In this document: piece by piece, positions 5,600 to 10,950 of the stretch
How positions within the stretch are numbered: position 1 is the stretch's first letter
Layout: the number at the start of each line of letters is the position of its first letter
Origin: JACVRW01 sp035705985
GTDB taxonomy: Bacteria; Actinomycetota; Thermoleophilia; Solirubrobacterales; Thermoleophilaceae
Length of the DNA: 10,950 bases
Assembly: GCA_035705985.1 (NCBI GenBank)
Contig: DASSVP010000007.1
Location: forward strand, 1 to 10,950
Direction: 5' to 3'
Program-made: the position numbers and the translations under genes
The notes under the pieces: generated by a model
What the model was told of the DNA's origin: nothing
Seen by the model: the letters and a program-made list of their open reading frames with translations, nothing else
Database searches by the model: none

Positions 5600-6109
5600 A
5601 TGGACCCGGCCGCCGTCACGAAGCCTCGCTTCACCGACGAGGAGCACGCGTTCCTGCTCTCCCGCGTCCAGCCGGCGCTGATCGGGCTGATCGACGGCTC
5701 GCTCTCGACGCTCGCGCCGATCTTCGCCGTCGCGCTGGCGACGCAGGACCCGCACGTCGCGTTCTTCGCCGGCCTGGCGACCTCGATCGGCGCGGCGGTG
5801 AGCATGGGCTTCTCCGAGGCGCTGTCAGACACGGGCGAGCTCACGGGCCGCGGCTCACCGTGGGCGCGCGGCGCGATCACAGGCGGCGGCACCTTCGTGG
5901 GCGGCGTCGTCCACACGCTGCCGTTCCTGATCAGCAACTACCACGCGGCGATCGTCGCGGCCATCATCACCGTGGCGATCGAGCTGGTCGTGCTCGCCGT
6001 GATCCGCGCGAAGTTCTTCCGGACGGGCTTCCTACGCTCGTTCGCGACGGTCACCCTGGGCGGCGTGATCATCGTGGCGGTCAGCGCGGCGCTCGGCAGC
6101 GCGGCCTAG
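5600..6109 (+). CDS. VIT1/CCC1-family membrane protein, MbfA-like metal transporter domain
   Basis: A 169-residue inner-membrane protein of the VIT1/CCC1 family, which moves Fe(II) and Mn(II) out of the cytoplasm. The diagnostic segments are ALIGLIDGSLSTLAPIFAVA (first helix), AAVSMGFSEALSDTGELTGRG (the helix and metal-binding loop) and ITGGGTFVGGVVHTLPFLI, matching the membrane half of MbfA-type proteins, followed by two more hydrophobic helices. MbfA itself has an N-terminal ferritin-like domain of about 150 residues that is absent here. ATG at 5600 has no strong ribosome site, and no better start is visible. It converges with the reductase gene across 14 bases. Iron or manganese export is inferred from the family; the direction and metal are untested. 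Confidence 0.82.
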   Translation: MDPAAVTKPRFTDEEHAFLLSRVQPALIGLIDGSLSTLAPIFAVALATQDPHVAFFAGLATSIGAAVSMGFSEALSDTGELTGRGSPWARGAITGGGTFVGGVVHTLPFLISNYHAAIVAAIITVAIELVVLAVIRAKFFRTGFLRSFATVTLGGVIIVAVSAALGSAA

Positions 6110-6123
6110 CGCCCCACCCACGG

Positions 6124-6852
6124 CTAGAAGGTGCCCGAGGGGCCGAAGCGCTCGGTCCGTATCGCGGTGGGCTCCATGCCCAGGTCGAGGAGCAGCCGGG
6201 TTCCCGTCTCGACGAAGCCGTTCGAGCCGCACACGAAGGCGAGCCGCGCCCCGGCCGCCGGTGCGCGCAGGAGCTCGGCATTGATGTGGCCGGTGTGTCC
6301 TGTCCAGCCGCGGGGCGCCTCGCGCGTGTACGTGAGCACGGCGTCGTGGCCCAACTCGTCCGCGTAGATCACGTCGTCGGCGTGGCGCACGGAGTACACG
6401 AGCCGCATGTCGAGCTCGGGCATGGTGCGGCGCTTGTGGCGCAGCATCCCCATCAGCGGTGCGACGCCGGACCCGCCGCCCACGAGCACCACGGGCGATT
6501 CGCCGCGCCACACGAAGTAGGAGGTGAACGGGCCGCGCACCTCCACCTGGTCGCCCTCCTCGACCACCTCGTGGAAGTAGGGCGACACCTCGCCGTCGTC
6601 GAGCAGGTCGATGGTCAGCTCGATCTCGCCCTCGTCGAGTGGCGACGAGCTCACCGAGTACGAGCGCTGCGCGCGGTAGCCGTCAGGCGCGGTGAGCCGG
6701 ACGTCGTAGTGCTGGCCCGGCATGTGCGCCATCCACATCGGCAGCTCGAGCGTGAACGACTTGACCCGCGGCGTCTCCCGCTTGATGCGCGCGACGGTCG
6801 CGATCTGCCACCGGCCGGGCGCTCGCTGCTCGACCGGCGTCAGTCGCTCCAA
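6124..6852 (-). CDS. FAD/NAD(P)-binding ferredoxin-reductase-type oxidoreductase
   Basis: A 242-residue soluble flavoprotein of the ferredoxin-NADP reductase superfamily. The FAD domain contains RSYSVSSSP (63-71) and VEVRGPFTSYFVW; the NAD(P) domain has GGGSGVAPLMGMLRH (125-139) and FVCGSNGF (207-213), and the protein ends in the typical ERFGPSGTF. There is no 2Fe-2S ferredoxin domain, so a separate acceptor is needed. A TTG start at 6852 is chosen because GGAAGGAAG lies seven bases upstream and no ATG or GTG fits. It overlaps the 3' end of the sulfite-oxidase-like gene by 13 bases, so the two are almost certainly coexpressed. It likely passes electrons between NAD(P)H and the molybdoenzyme, an inference from the pairing. 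Confidence 0.9.
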   Translation of the reverse strand: MERLTPVEQRAPGRWQIATVARIKRETPRVKSFTLELPMWMAHMPGQHYDVRLTAPDGYRAQRSYSVSSSPLDEGEIELTIDLLDDGEVSPYFHEVVEEGDQVEVRGPFTSYFVWRGESPVVLVGGGSGVAPLMGMLRHKRRTMPELDMRLVYSVRHADDVIYADELGHDAVLTYTREAPRGWTGHTGHINAELLRAPAAGARLAFVCGSNGFVETGTRLLLDLGMEPTAIRTERFGPSGTF

Positions 6853-7451
6853 TAGCGCTCTTCCTTCCAGGGGTCGCCGCGGATGTGGTAGCCGTTCTGC
6901 TCCCAGAAGCCGGGCTCGTCGTGGTCCATGATCCGCAGGCCGGCGACCCACTTCGCGCTCTTCCAGAAGTAGAGGTGCGGCACGAGCAGCCGGGCGGGAC
7001 CGCCGTGCTCGCGTGGAAGCGGGTCGCCCTCGTGCTCGGTCACGACCCAGGCCTTGCCCCCGGTCAGGTCGGCGAGCGGGACGTTGGTTGTGTAGCCGCC
7101 GTAGGAGTAGGCGATCGCGTACTCGCCCCGCGGCTCGGCGCCCTCGAGGAGCGTGTCGACGGACACGCCGCCAAAGCTCGTGTCGAGCTTCGACCACTTG
7201 GTCACGCAGTGGATGTCGCAGGGGACGTTCTCGAACGGAAGCGCGTGGAACTCGTCCCAGCTCCACGCCTGTTCGCTGCCCACCATGCCGTCGACGCGGA
7301 ACTGCCAGGAGTCGGTGTCGACGATGGGGGTGGGGCCGGCGGTCAGGACCGGGAAGCCGCTCTCGACGTACTGGCCCGGCGGCACGCGGTCGACGAGCTC
7401 CTCTGGCGTTTGGCGGCGGCGCATGAAGCCGCGCGAGACGAAGTCGGCCAT
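6840..7451 (-). CDS. Sulfite-oxidase/YedY-like molybdopterin enzyme, soluble
   Basis: A 203-residue member of the sulfite oxidase superfamily, binding molybdopterin through one cysteine. Visible are IHCVTKWSKLDTSFGGVSVD, with Cys82 as the expected Mo ligand, YSYGGYTTNVPLADL, and HGGPARLLVPHLYFWKSAKWV, the conserved cofactor-binding tract ending in an arginine/lysine-rich pocket. There is no Tat or Sec signal and no haem b or dimerisation domain, so it should act in the cytoplasm, unlike exported MsrP/YedY. Start: ATG at 7451 with no ribosome site but a TACGCT hexamer seven bases upstream, so it may be leaderless. Substrate (sulfite, sulfoxide or N-oxide) cannot be told from the sequence. It overlaps the reductase gene, its likely redox partner. 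Confidence 0.9.
   Translation of the reverse strand: MADFVSRGFMRRRQTPEELVDRVPPGQYVESGFPVLTAGPTPIVDTDSWQFRVDGMVGSEQAWSWDEFHALPFENVPCDIHCVTKWSKLDTSFGGVSVDTLLEGAEPRGEYAIAYSYGGYTTNVPLADLTGGKAWVVTEHEGDPLPREHGGPARLLVPHLYFWKSAKWVAGLRIMDHDEPGFWEQNGYHIRGDPWKEERYWSD
6860..6868 (-). promoter_or_regulatory. Ribosome binding site that fixes the TTG start of the reductase
   Basis: GGAAGGAAG on the minus strand, inside the last codons of the molybdoenzyme, ends seven bases before TTG at 6852. It is the best such site near the reductase N-terminus and explains a start codon overlapping the upstream gene. Confidence 0.65.
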
Positions 7452-7495
7452 GGTGTTGAGCGTAAGCTGTCCGAGCACCCGGCCGCATCTGTCAA

Positions 7496-7810
7496 ATGAC
7501 TCAATGCACACACGTCGACAGCATCGAGATCACCGAGCTGCCGGAGTCGATCGCCGGCTGCGAGGAGTGCCTCGAGACGGGCGACAAGTGGTGCCACCTG
7601 CGGATCTGCATCACGTGCGGTCACGTCGGCTGCTGCGACTCCTCGCCGAACAAGCACGCCACCGCACACTTCAAGAGCAGCGGCCATCCGCTCATGCGCT
7701 CCGTCCAGCCGGGCGAGGACTGGTGCTGGTGCTTCGAGGACGAGCTGGCGATGCGGATCCCGCAGATCGAGGGGAACCCCAGCATCCCGCCCTCGCCGCT
7801 GTGCCCCTGA
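7496..7810 (+). CDS. Stand-alone UBP-type zinc finger protein
   Basis: A 104-residue protein made almost entirely of one UBP/ZnF (ubiquitin-hydrolase-type) zinc finger. The ligand pattern is complete: C4xH6, C22xxC25, C33-H, C38xxCGHVGCC (38-47), H54xxxH58 and H64P. In eukaryotes this fold binds the ubiquitin C-terminus; single-domain bacterial homologues are common in actinobacteria with no known partner. ATG at 7496 begins four codons before the first ligand and gives the usual family N-terminus. It overlaps the next gene by ten bases, and that gene overlaps uvsE by four, so all three form one operon. It is divergent from the molybdoenzyme over 44 bases. A link to DNA damage is suggested only by operon position. 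Confidence 0.92.
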   Translation: MTQCTHVDSIEITELPESIAGCEECLETGDKWCHLRICITCGHVGCCDSSPNKHATAHFKSSGHPLMRSVQPGEDWCWCFEDELAMRIPQIEGNPSIPPSPLCP

Positions 7811-8133
7811 GCGCGGAGGTCGCCCGCCGCGCGTATGCCGCGTACGCCGACAGCGATCTCGGCGCGCTCGAGCCGCTGATCGCCGACGACTTCACGTTCT
7901 CGAGCCCGGATGACCCGGAGCTCGATCGCGCCGGCTACTTCGAGCGCTGCTGGCCCAACAACGAGCACATCCGGCAGATCCGGATCGAGAAGCTGTTCGT
8001 GGAAGGCGAAGAGGTGTTCGTGCGCTACGAGCTCGAGCGGGTCACGGGAGAGCGATTTCGCAACGCGGAGTTCCTGCGCGTGCGCGACGGGCAGCTCGTG
8101 CGCGCCGAGGTGTACTACGGCGCGCCCGCGTGA
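7801..8133 (+). CDS. NTF2/SnoaL-like small protein
   Basis: A 110-residue protein with the cone-shaped NTF2/SnoaL fold pattern: an N-terminal helix pair (ARRAYAAYADSDLGALEPLIADDFTFSSP), a middle helix (AGYFERCW) and curved strands ending QLVRAEVYYG. Members are enzymes such as isomerases or non-catalytic binding modules; no catalytic set is clear enough to name. GTG at 7801 is the only good start and lies inside the last codons of the zinc-finger gene; there is no ribosome site, so it probably depends on translational coupling. Its TGA overlaps the GTG of uvsE. Its role in the operon is unknown. Confidence 0.82.
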   Translation: MPLSAEVARRAYAAYADSDLGALEPLIADDFTFSSPDDPELDRAGYFERCWPNNEHIRQIRIEKLFVEGEEVFVRYELERVTGERFRNAEFLRVRDGQLVRAEVYYGAPA

Positions 8134-9098
8134 GCGCCCACCGGCTGGGCTTCGCCGTCAAGGTGCTGGGCGCGGGCGGGCTGCCGTCGCATGACACGCG
8201 CCGCTGGCAGTCCGGCCCGCACCTGCGCCACTCGCTCGAGCGGCTGAGGGCGATCGTCGGCTACCTCGACGCCCACGACATACGGATGTACCGCGTCGCG
8301 ACGGCGCTCACCCCGTACGCGAGCCACCCCGAGCTGCCGCAGTTCCACGGGCAGATAGGCGAGTGCGCGGACGAGCTGGCGGCCGTCGGGGCGCTCGTCC
8401 GCGAGCGCGGGATCCGGCTGTCCTCGCACCCCGGGCAGTACACCGTCCTGAACTCCGAGGACGCCCGGGTCCGCGCCGCGGCCGCCGCGGAGCTCGAGGT
8501 GCAGGCCTCGCTGTTCGACGCCATGGGGCTCGACGACGAGGCGGTCGTGGTGCTGCACGTGGGCGGGGCGGCGGGCGGCAAGCCGGCGGCCTGCAACCGC
8601 TTCCTGGCGGGGCTGGAACTGCTGTCCGAGCGGGCTCGTGCCCGCCTGGTGATCGAGAACGACGACCGCTCGTTCGGCACGACGGACGTCGTCGAGCTCG
8701 CCGGCCGCGCCGGACTGCGCGTTGTGTGGGACGCGCTCCACCACCAATGCAACAACCCTGACGGCCTCCCCGACGCGGACGCGCTCGCCGAGGCACTCGG
8801 CACATGGCCTGAGGGCGTGACGCCGAAGATCCACTACTCCTCCCCTCGGCTCGATCTGGAGGAGCGAAAGGTGAAGCGCGGCCGGCGGGTCGAGCGCCGG
8901 CTCGTCCTGCCGCAGCTTCGCGCGCACGCGGACCTGGTCGAGCCGTTCGGGTTCGAGCAGTTCATCCGGGCGGCGCGCCGCGACTTCGACGTGATGCTCG
9001 AGGCGAAGGCGAAGGATCTGGCGGTGCTGCGCCTCCGCGAGCAGCTCGCGGCGCGCGGGCTTTCGGCACGCGACGGAATCTTGCTCGTCCCCGCGTAA
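8130..9098 (+). CDS. uvsE: UV DNA damage endonuclease UvsE/UVDE
   Basis: A 322-residue endonuclease that nicks DNA 5' of UV photoproducts and other distorting lesions, a repair route separate from UvrABC. The TIM-barrel metal-site segments are all present: RLGFAVKVLG, MYRVATALTPYASH (53-66), RLSSHPGQYTVLNS (His100), VLHVGGAAGGK (His143), RLVIENDDRS (Glu176), VWDALHHQCN (Asp201, His204), KIHYSSPR (Lys233, His235) and FDVMLEAKAKDLAVL (Glu291). This matches the Thermus UVDE arrangement. GTG at 8130 overlaps the stop of the previous gene by four bases, indicating translation coupling. It closes the operon; the 90 bases after it hold no clear terminator. Length is normal. Confidence 0.95.
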   Translation: MSAHRLGFAVKVLGAGGLPSHDTRRWQSGPHLRHSLERLRAIVGYLDAHDIRMYRVATALTPYASHPELPQFHGQIGECADELAAVGALVRERGIRLSSHPGQYTVLNSEDARVRAAAAAELEVQASLFDAMGLDDEAVVVLHVGGAAGGKPAACNRFLAGLELLSERARARLVIENDDRSFGTTDVVELAGRAGLRVVWDALHHQCNNPDGLPDADALAEALGTWPEGVTPKIHYSSPRLDLEERKVKRGRRVERRLVLPQLRAHADLVEPFGFEQFIRAARRDFDVMLEAKAKDLAVLRLREQLAARGLSARDGILLVPA

Positions 9099-9188
9099 GG
9101 AACTCTCCGCAGGTCCCTCTCTAGGGGTGGAACCCACTGGTCCGGCCGCCCTCCACGGCCTCCGACCGCCCCGATCGAAAGGACTCGC

Positions 9189-9824
9189 GTGGTACACGAT
9201 CTGCCGTCCTGGCGCTCGCTGGAGACGTCGCCGTGGCCGCCGGGCGCGGATGACGATGCCGTGGCCCGGCTGCTCGACCTTGCCGAGGAGGCCGCCCCCG
9301 AGGTGGCAGCGCACATGGAGCGCACCGCTCGCCTGGCGCGGCGCTTCGCCACCGAGCTCGAGCTCGCCCAGCCGCTGCTGGAGCTCGTCGTGCGGACGGC
9401 GCACCTGCACGACATAGGAAAGCTCGCCATCCCGCCGTGGGTGCACGAGAAGCCCGGTCCGCTGACCGACACCGAGCGGCAAATGATGCGCGCGCATCCC
9501 GTCATGGGCCAGCGGATCCTCGAGCGCAAGCCGGTGCTGATCGCGCTCGGCCCGCTCGTGCGGGCGACCCACGAGCGCTGGGACGGGAACGGCTATCCGG
9601 ACCGCCTGAAGGGCCCGGCGATTCCGCTGCCGTCGAGGATCGTCGCGGTCTGCGACGCGTGGGACGCGATGACGAACACGCGCGTCTACCGCGGCCCGCT
9701 GAGCCGTGCTCGGGCGAGAGAGGAGCTCAGCCGGGGCGCCGGCACGCAGTTTGATCCCGGAATCGTGGGGCCATTCCGTGCACTCCTGGACGAGCAAATT
9801 GACTGCTGGGCGATCGGGGCGTAG
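9189..9824 (+). CDS. Minimal HD-GYP domain phosphodiesterase
   Basis: A 211-residue protein consisting of one HD-GYP domain, the class that hydrolyses cyclic di-GMP or related cyclic dinucleotides. Motifs run in order: the N-terminal helix with H42, HLHDIGK at 72-78 (His74-Asp75), the second metal-binding RAHPVMG (His103), THERWDGNGYPDRL (His128, GYP at 135-137), VCDAWDAMT with Asp156, and GAGTQFDP near 184. There is no receiver, PAS or membrane segment, so regulation must come from elsewhere. GTG at 9189 has AAAGGA five bases upstream. It is 17 bases before the sigma factor gene, so cotranscription is likely. The substrate is assumed from the family. Confidence 0.92.
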   Translation: MVHDLPSWRSLETSPWPPGADDDAVARLLDLAEEAAPEVAAHMERTARLARRFATELELAQPLLELVVRTAHLHDIGKLAIPPWVHEKPGPLTDTERQMMRAHPVMGQRILERKPVLIALGPLVRATHERWDGNGYPDRLKGPAIPLPSRIVAVCDAWDAMTNTRVYRGPLSRARAREELSRGAGTQFDPGIVGPFRALLDEQIDCWAIGA

Positions 9825-9841
9825 CTTGGACCAGAGGACTC

Positions 9842-10950
9842 GTGCCGGCAGTTGCCGTCGCCCACCGCCCGTCCAGCGCCCCGGATGGGGTACTGGTCCA
9901 GGAAGCTGCTGCGGGCAGCGGAACCTCCTACGCCGAGCTGTACGACCGGCACGCGCAGCACGTCTACAACTACTGCCTGCGTCTGACGGAGTCGCCGGAG
10001 GACGCGGCGGACGCGACGCAGGAGGCGTTCCTCAGCGTCCTGCGCCGCCTTCTGGACGACGACCGGCCGGTGCTCGACTTCTCCTCCTACCTGTTCGCGG
10101 CGGCGCGCAATGAGAGCTACGCGTTGATGCGGCGGCGTTCCCGCGTGCAGGTGTCGGAGAGTCCGCCGGTGGAGCGCGGCCGCGTCGGCGACGTGGAGAC
10201 CGAGCCGGAGCGCGCGCTCCTGCTGCGGGACACCCAGGAGTCGGTGCGGGTCGCCAACGCCCAGCTGGCGCCACGGCACCGAGAGGTGCTCGCCCTGCGT
10301 GAGTTGAACGGCCGCTCGTACGGCGAGATCGGCCGGATCATGGGGATCTCCGAGAACGGCGCGGCGCAGCTGATCTGGCGAGCCCGGTCGAAGCTGCGTG
10401 AGGCGATGGCGGCGGGGGCCGTGGCGTCCGTCGTCGCGATGTCGGCCGAGTGCGAACGCGCCCAGTTGCTGCTCAGCAGGATTCAGGACGAGGAGCCCGT
10501 CGACGACATCGACCGCGACTGGCTCGACGAGCACCTCGACGAGTGCGGTTCGTGCCGCTCGGCGAAGGGGATGCTGCTCGAGGTCGGTTCCTCCTACCGC
10601 TGCTGGCTGCCGGTCCCGATCGCGGCGCTCGCGGCGCTCAAGATGGACACGCTGGCGGCCGCCGGGACCGTGGTCGGCGCCGACTGGAGCGGCGCGGCCG
10701 CCGGGACATCCGCGGGCTCGGCCGGCGGCGGGACGAGCACCGGCGGCGTGGCCGCGGCTGCTGCGGGAGGCCTGGCGGCGGTCGCGGTGGCGGCCGCGGC
10801 AATCCTGAGCGGTGGCGACTCCGGGGCGGAGCGAAGGGCCGCGCAGGTGACCGAGGAGCCGGCGATGAGCGAGCCCGCGAAGCGGGCGGCCAAGCGCGCG
10901 GAAGCCGCGGCGCCGAGCCCGGCGCTCGCGGCCCAGCGCGCGGCGAGGCT
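9842..10950 (+). CDS. ECF-like sigma factor fused to zinc anti-sigma motif and membrane segment (cut by window edge)
   Basis: At least 369 residues, open at the right edge. Sigma region 2 lies near residues 30-70 (YDRHAQHVYNYCLRL, EDAADATQEAFL) and region 4 at about 142-190 (LAPRHREVLALRELNG, the HTH GRSYGEIGRIMGIS, then IWRARSKLREAM). Next comes a zinc anti-sigma-like motif, EHLDECGSC, giving H231-x3-C235-x2-C238. An alanine/glycine-rich linker leads to a hydrophobic segment (about 301-322, GGVAAAAAGGLAAVAVAAAA), after which the protein becomes Lys/Glu/Ala-rich and continues off the window. So sensing outside the membrane may be relayed to a sigma factor in the same chain, as in known ECF families with C-terminal zinc-finger and membrane extensions. 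GTG at 9842 has GAGG close upstream; the start is fairly secure. Confidence 0.88.
   Translation, partial: MPAVAVAHRPSSAPDGVLVQEAAAGSGTSYAELYDRHAQHVYNYCLRLTESPEDAADATQEAFLSVLRRLLDDDRPVLDFSSYLFAAARNESYALMRRRSRVQVSESPPVERGRVGDVETEPERALLLRDTQESVRVANAQLAPRHREVLALRELNGRSYGEIGRIMGISENGAAQLIWRARSKLREAMAAGAVASVVAMSAECERAQLLLSRIQDEEPVDDIDRDWLDEHLDECGSCRSAKGMLLEVGSSYRCWLPVPIAALAALKMDTLAAAGTVVGADWSGAAAGTSAGSAGGGTSTGGVAAAAAGGLAAVAVAAAAILSGGDSGAERRAAQVTEEPAMSEPAKRAAKRAEAAAPSPALAAQRAAR

Noticed and set aside
6089..6102. Hairpin GCGCT-CGGC-AGCGC at the end of the VIT-like gene as a terminator
   Set aside because: The stem is only five pairs, lies inside coding sequence and no T-run follows on either strand.
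5521..6855. 444-codon open frame on the plus strand
   Set aside because: It runs out of frame through the VIT-like gene and antisense through the reductase; no motif is visible.
7459..7495. TTGACA (7490-7495) and TACGCT (7459-7464) as the molybdoenzyme promoter
   Set aside because: The spacing is 25 bases, far from 16-19; TACGCT alone could still be a -10 of a leaderless message, but this is too weak to list.
9099..9188. Terminator or promoter between uvsE and the HD-GYP gene
   Set aside because: Only GC-rich short inverted repeats such as GGCCG/CGGCC are present, with no T-run and no convincing -35/-10 pair.
8115..9797. 560-codon open frame on the minus strand
   Set aside because: It is antisense to uvsE and the HD-GYP gene, both of which have complete family motifs; its composition (Arg, Ala, Gly, His-rich, no motifs) is that of a GC-rich shadow frame.

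Overview
The window reads as a piece of a high-GC actinobacterial chromosome, probably from the Thermoleophilia/Solirubrobacterales side. The grounds are the very GC-rich codon use, the frequent GTG and TTG starts, the gene mix (BipA, flavin monooxygenase, UvsE, a sigma factor fused to a zinc anti-sigma module) and densely packed short operons. The lineage is an inference. No tRNA, rRNA, CRISPR array, IS element or phage gene was recognised. Both edges cut a gene: typA on the left and a sigma-factor fusion on the right.

Layout. Positions 1-678 (minus) hold the N-terminal third of the GTPase TypA/BipA, preceded by a small exported protein. A luciferase-like flavin monooxygenase (751-1782, plus) meets a YciF-type ferritin-like stress protein (1742-2230, minus) tail to tail with overlapping ends. 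From 2337 to 4293 there is an arsenic locus: a single-domain rhodanese on the plus strand converging on a minus-strand arsR-arsM-arsC operon. The operon has a compact, apparently leaderless promoter with a palindromic operator between the -35 and -10. ArsC should reduce arsenate, ArsM methylate the arsenite, and ArsR sense it; no arsenite pump lies in the window.

Upstream of arsR is a polytopic membrane protein of the LPG-synthase-TM/UPF0104 type (4294-5304, minus). It ends in a truncated sigma-70 region-4-like helix-turn-helix that stops exactly where the AT-rich ars promoter begins. A 65-residue charged protein (5380-5577, minus) is divergent from a VIT1/CCC1-type membrane protein (5600-6109, plus) resembling the membrane half of the iron exporter MbfA.

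Positions 6124-7451 (minus) encode a translationally coupled redox pair: a signal-less sulfite-oxidase/YedY-like molybdoenzyme and an FAD/NAD(P) reductase. Divergent from it, 7496-9098 (plus) is a tight operon of a stand-alone UBP-type zinc finger, an NTF2/SnoaL-like protein and the UV-damage endonuclease UvsE. The right end carries a minimal HD-GYP phosphodiesterase (9189-9824) and, 17 bases on, an ECF-like sigma factor fused to a zinc-binding anti-sigma motif and a transmembrane segment (9842 to the edge).

The ordinary parts are typA, the monooxygenase, uvsE and arsC. The parts most worth a second look are the arsR promoter architecture and its four-cysteine regulator, the sigma-like tail on the membrane protein, the UBP-finger/UvsE operon, the soluble molybdoenzyme-reductase pair and the sigma/anti-sigma fusion. 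I did not find a clearly undescribed multi-gene system. No stretch longer than 300 bases lacks a gene.
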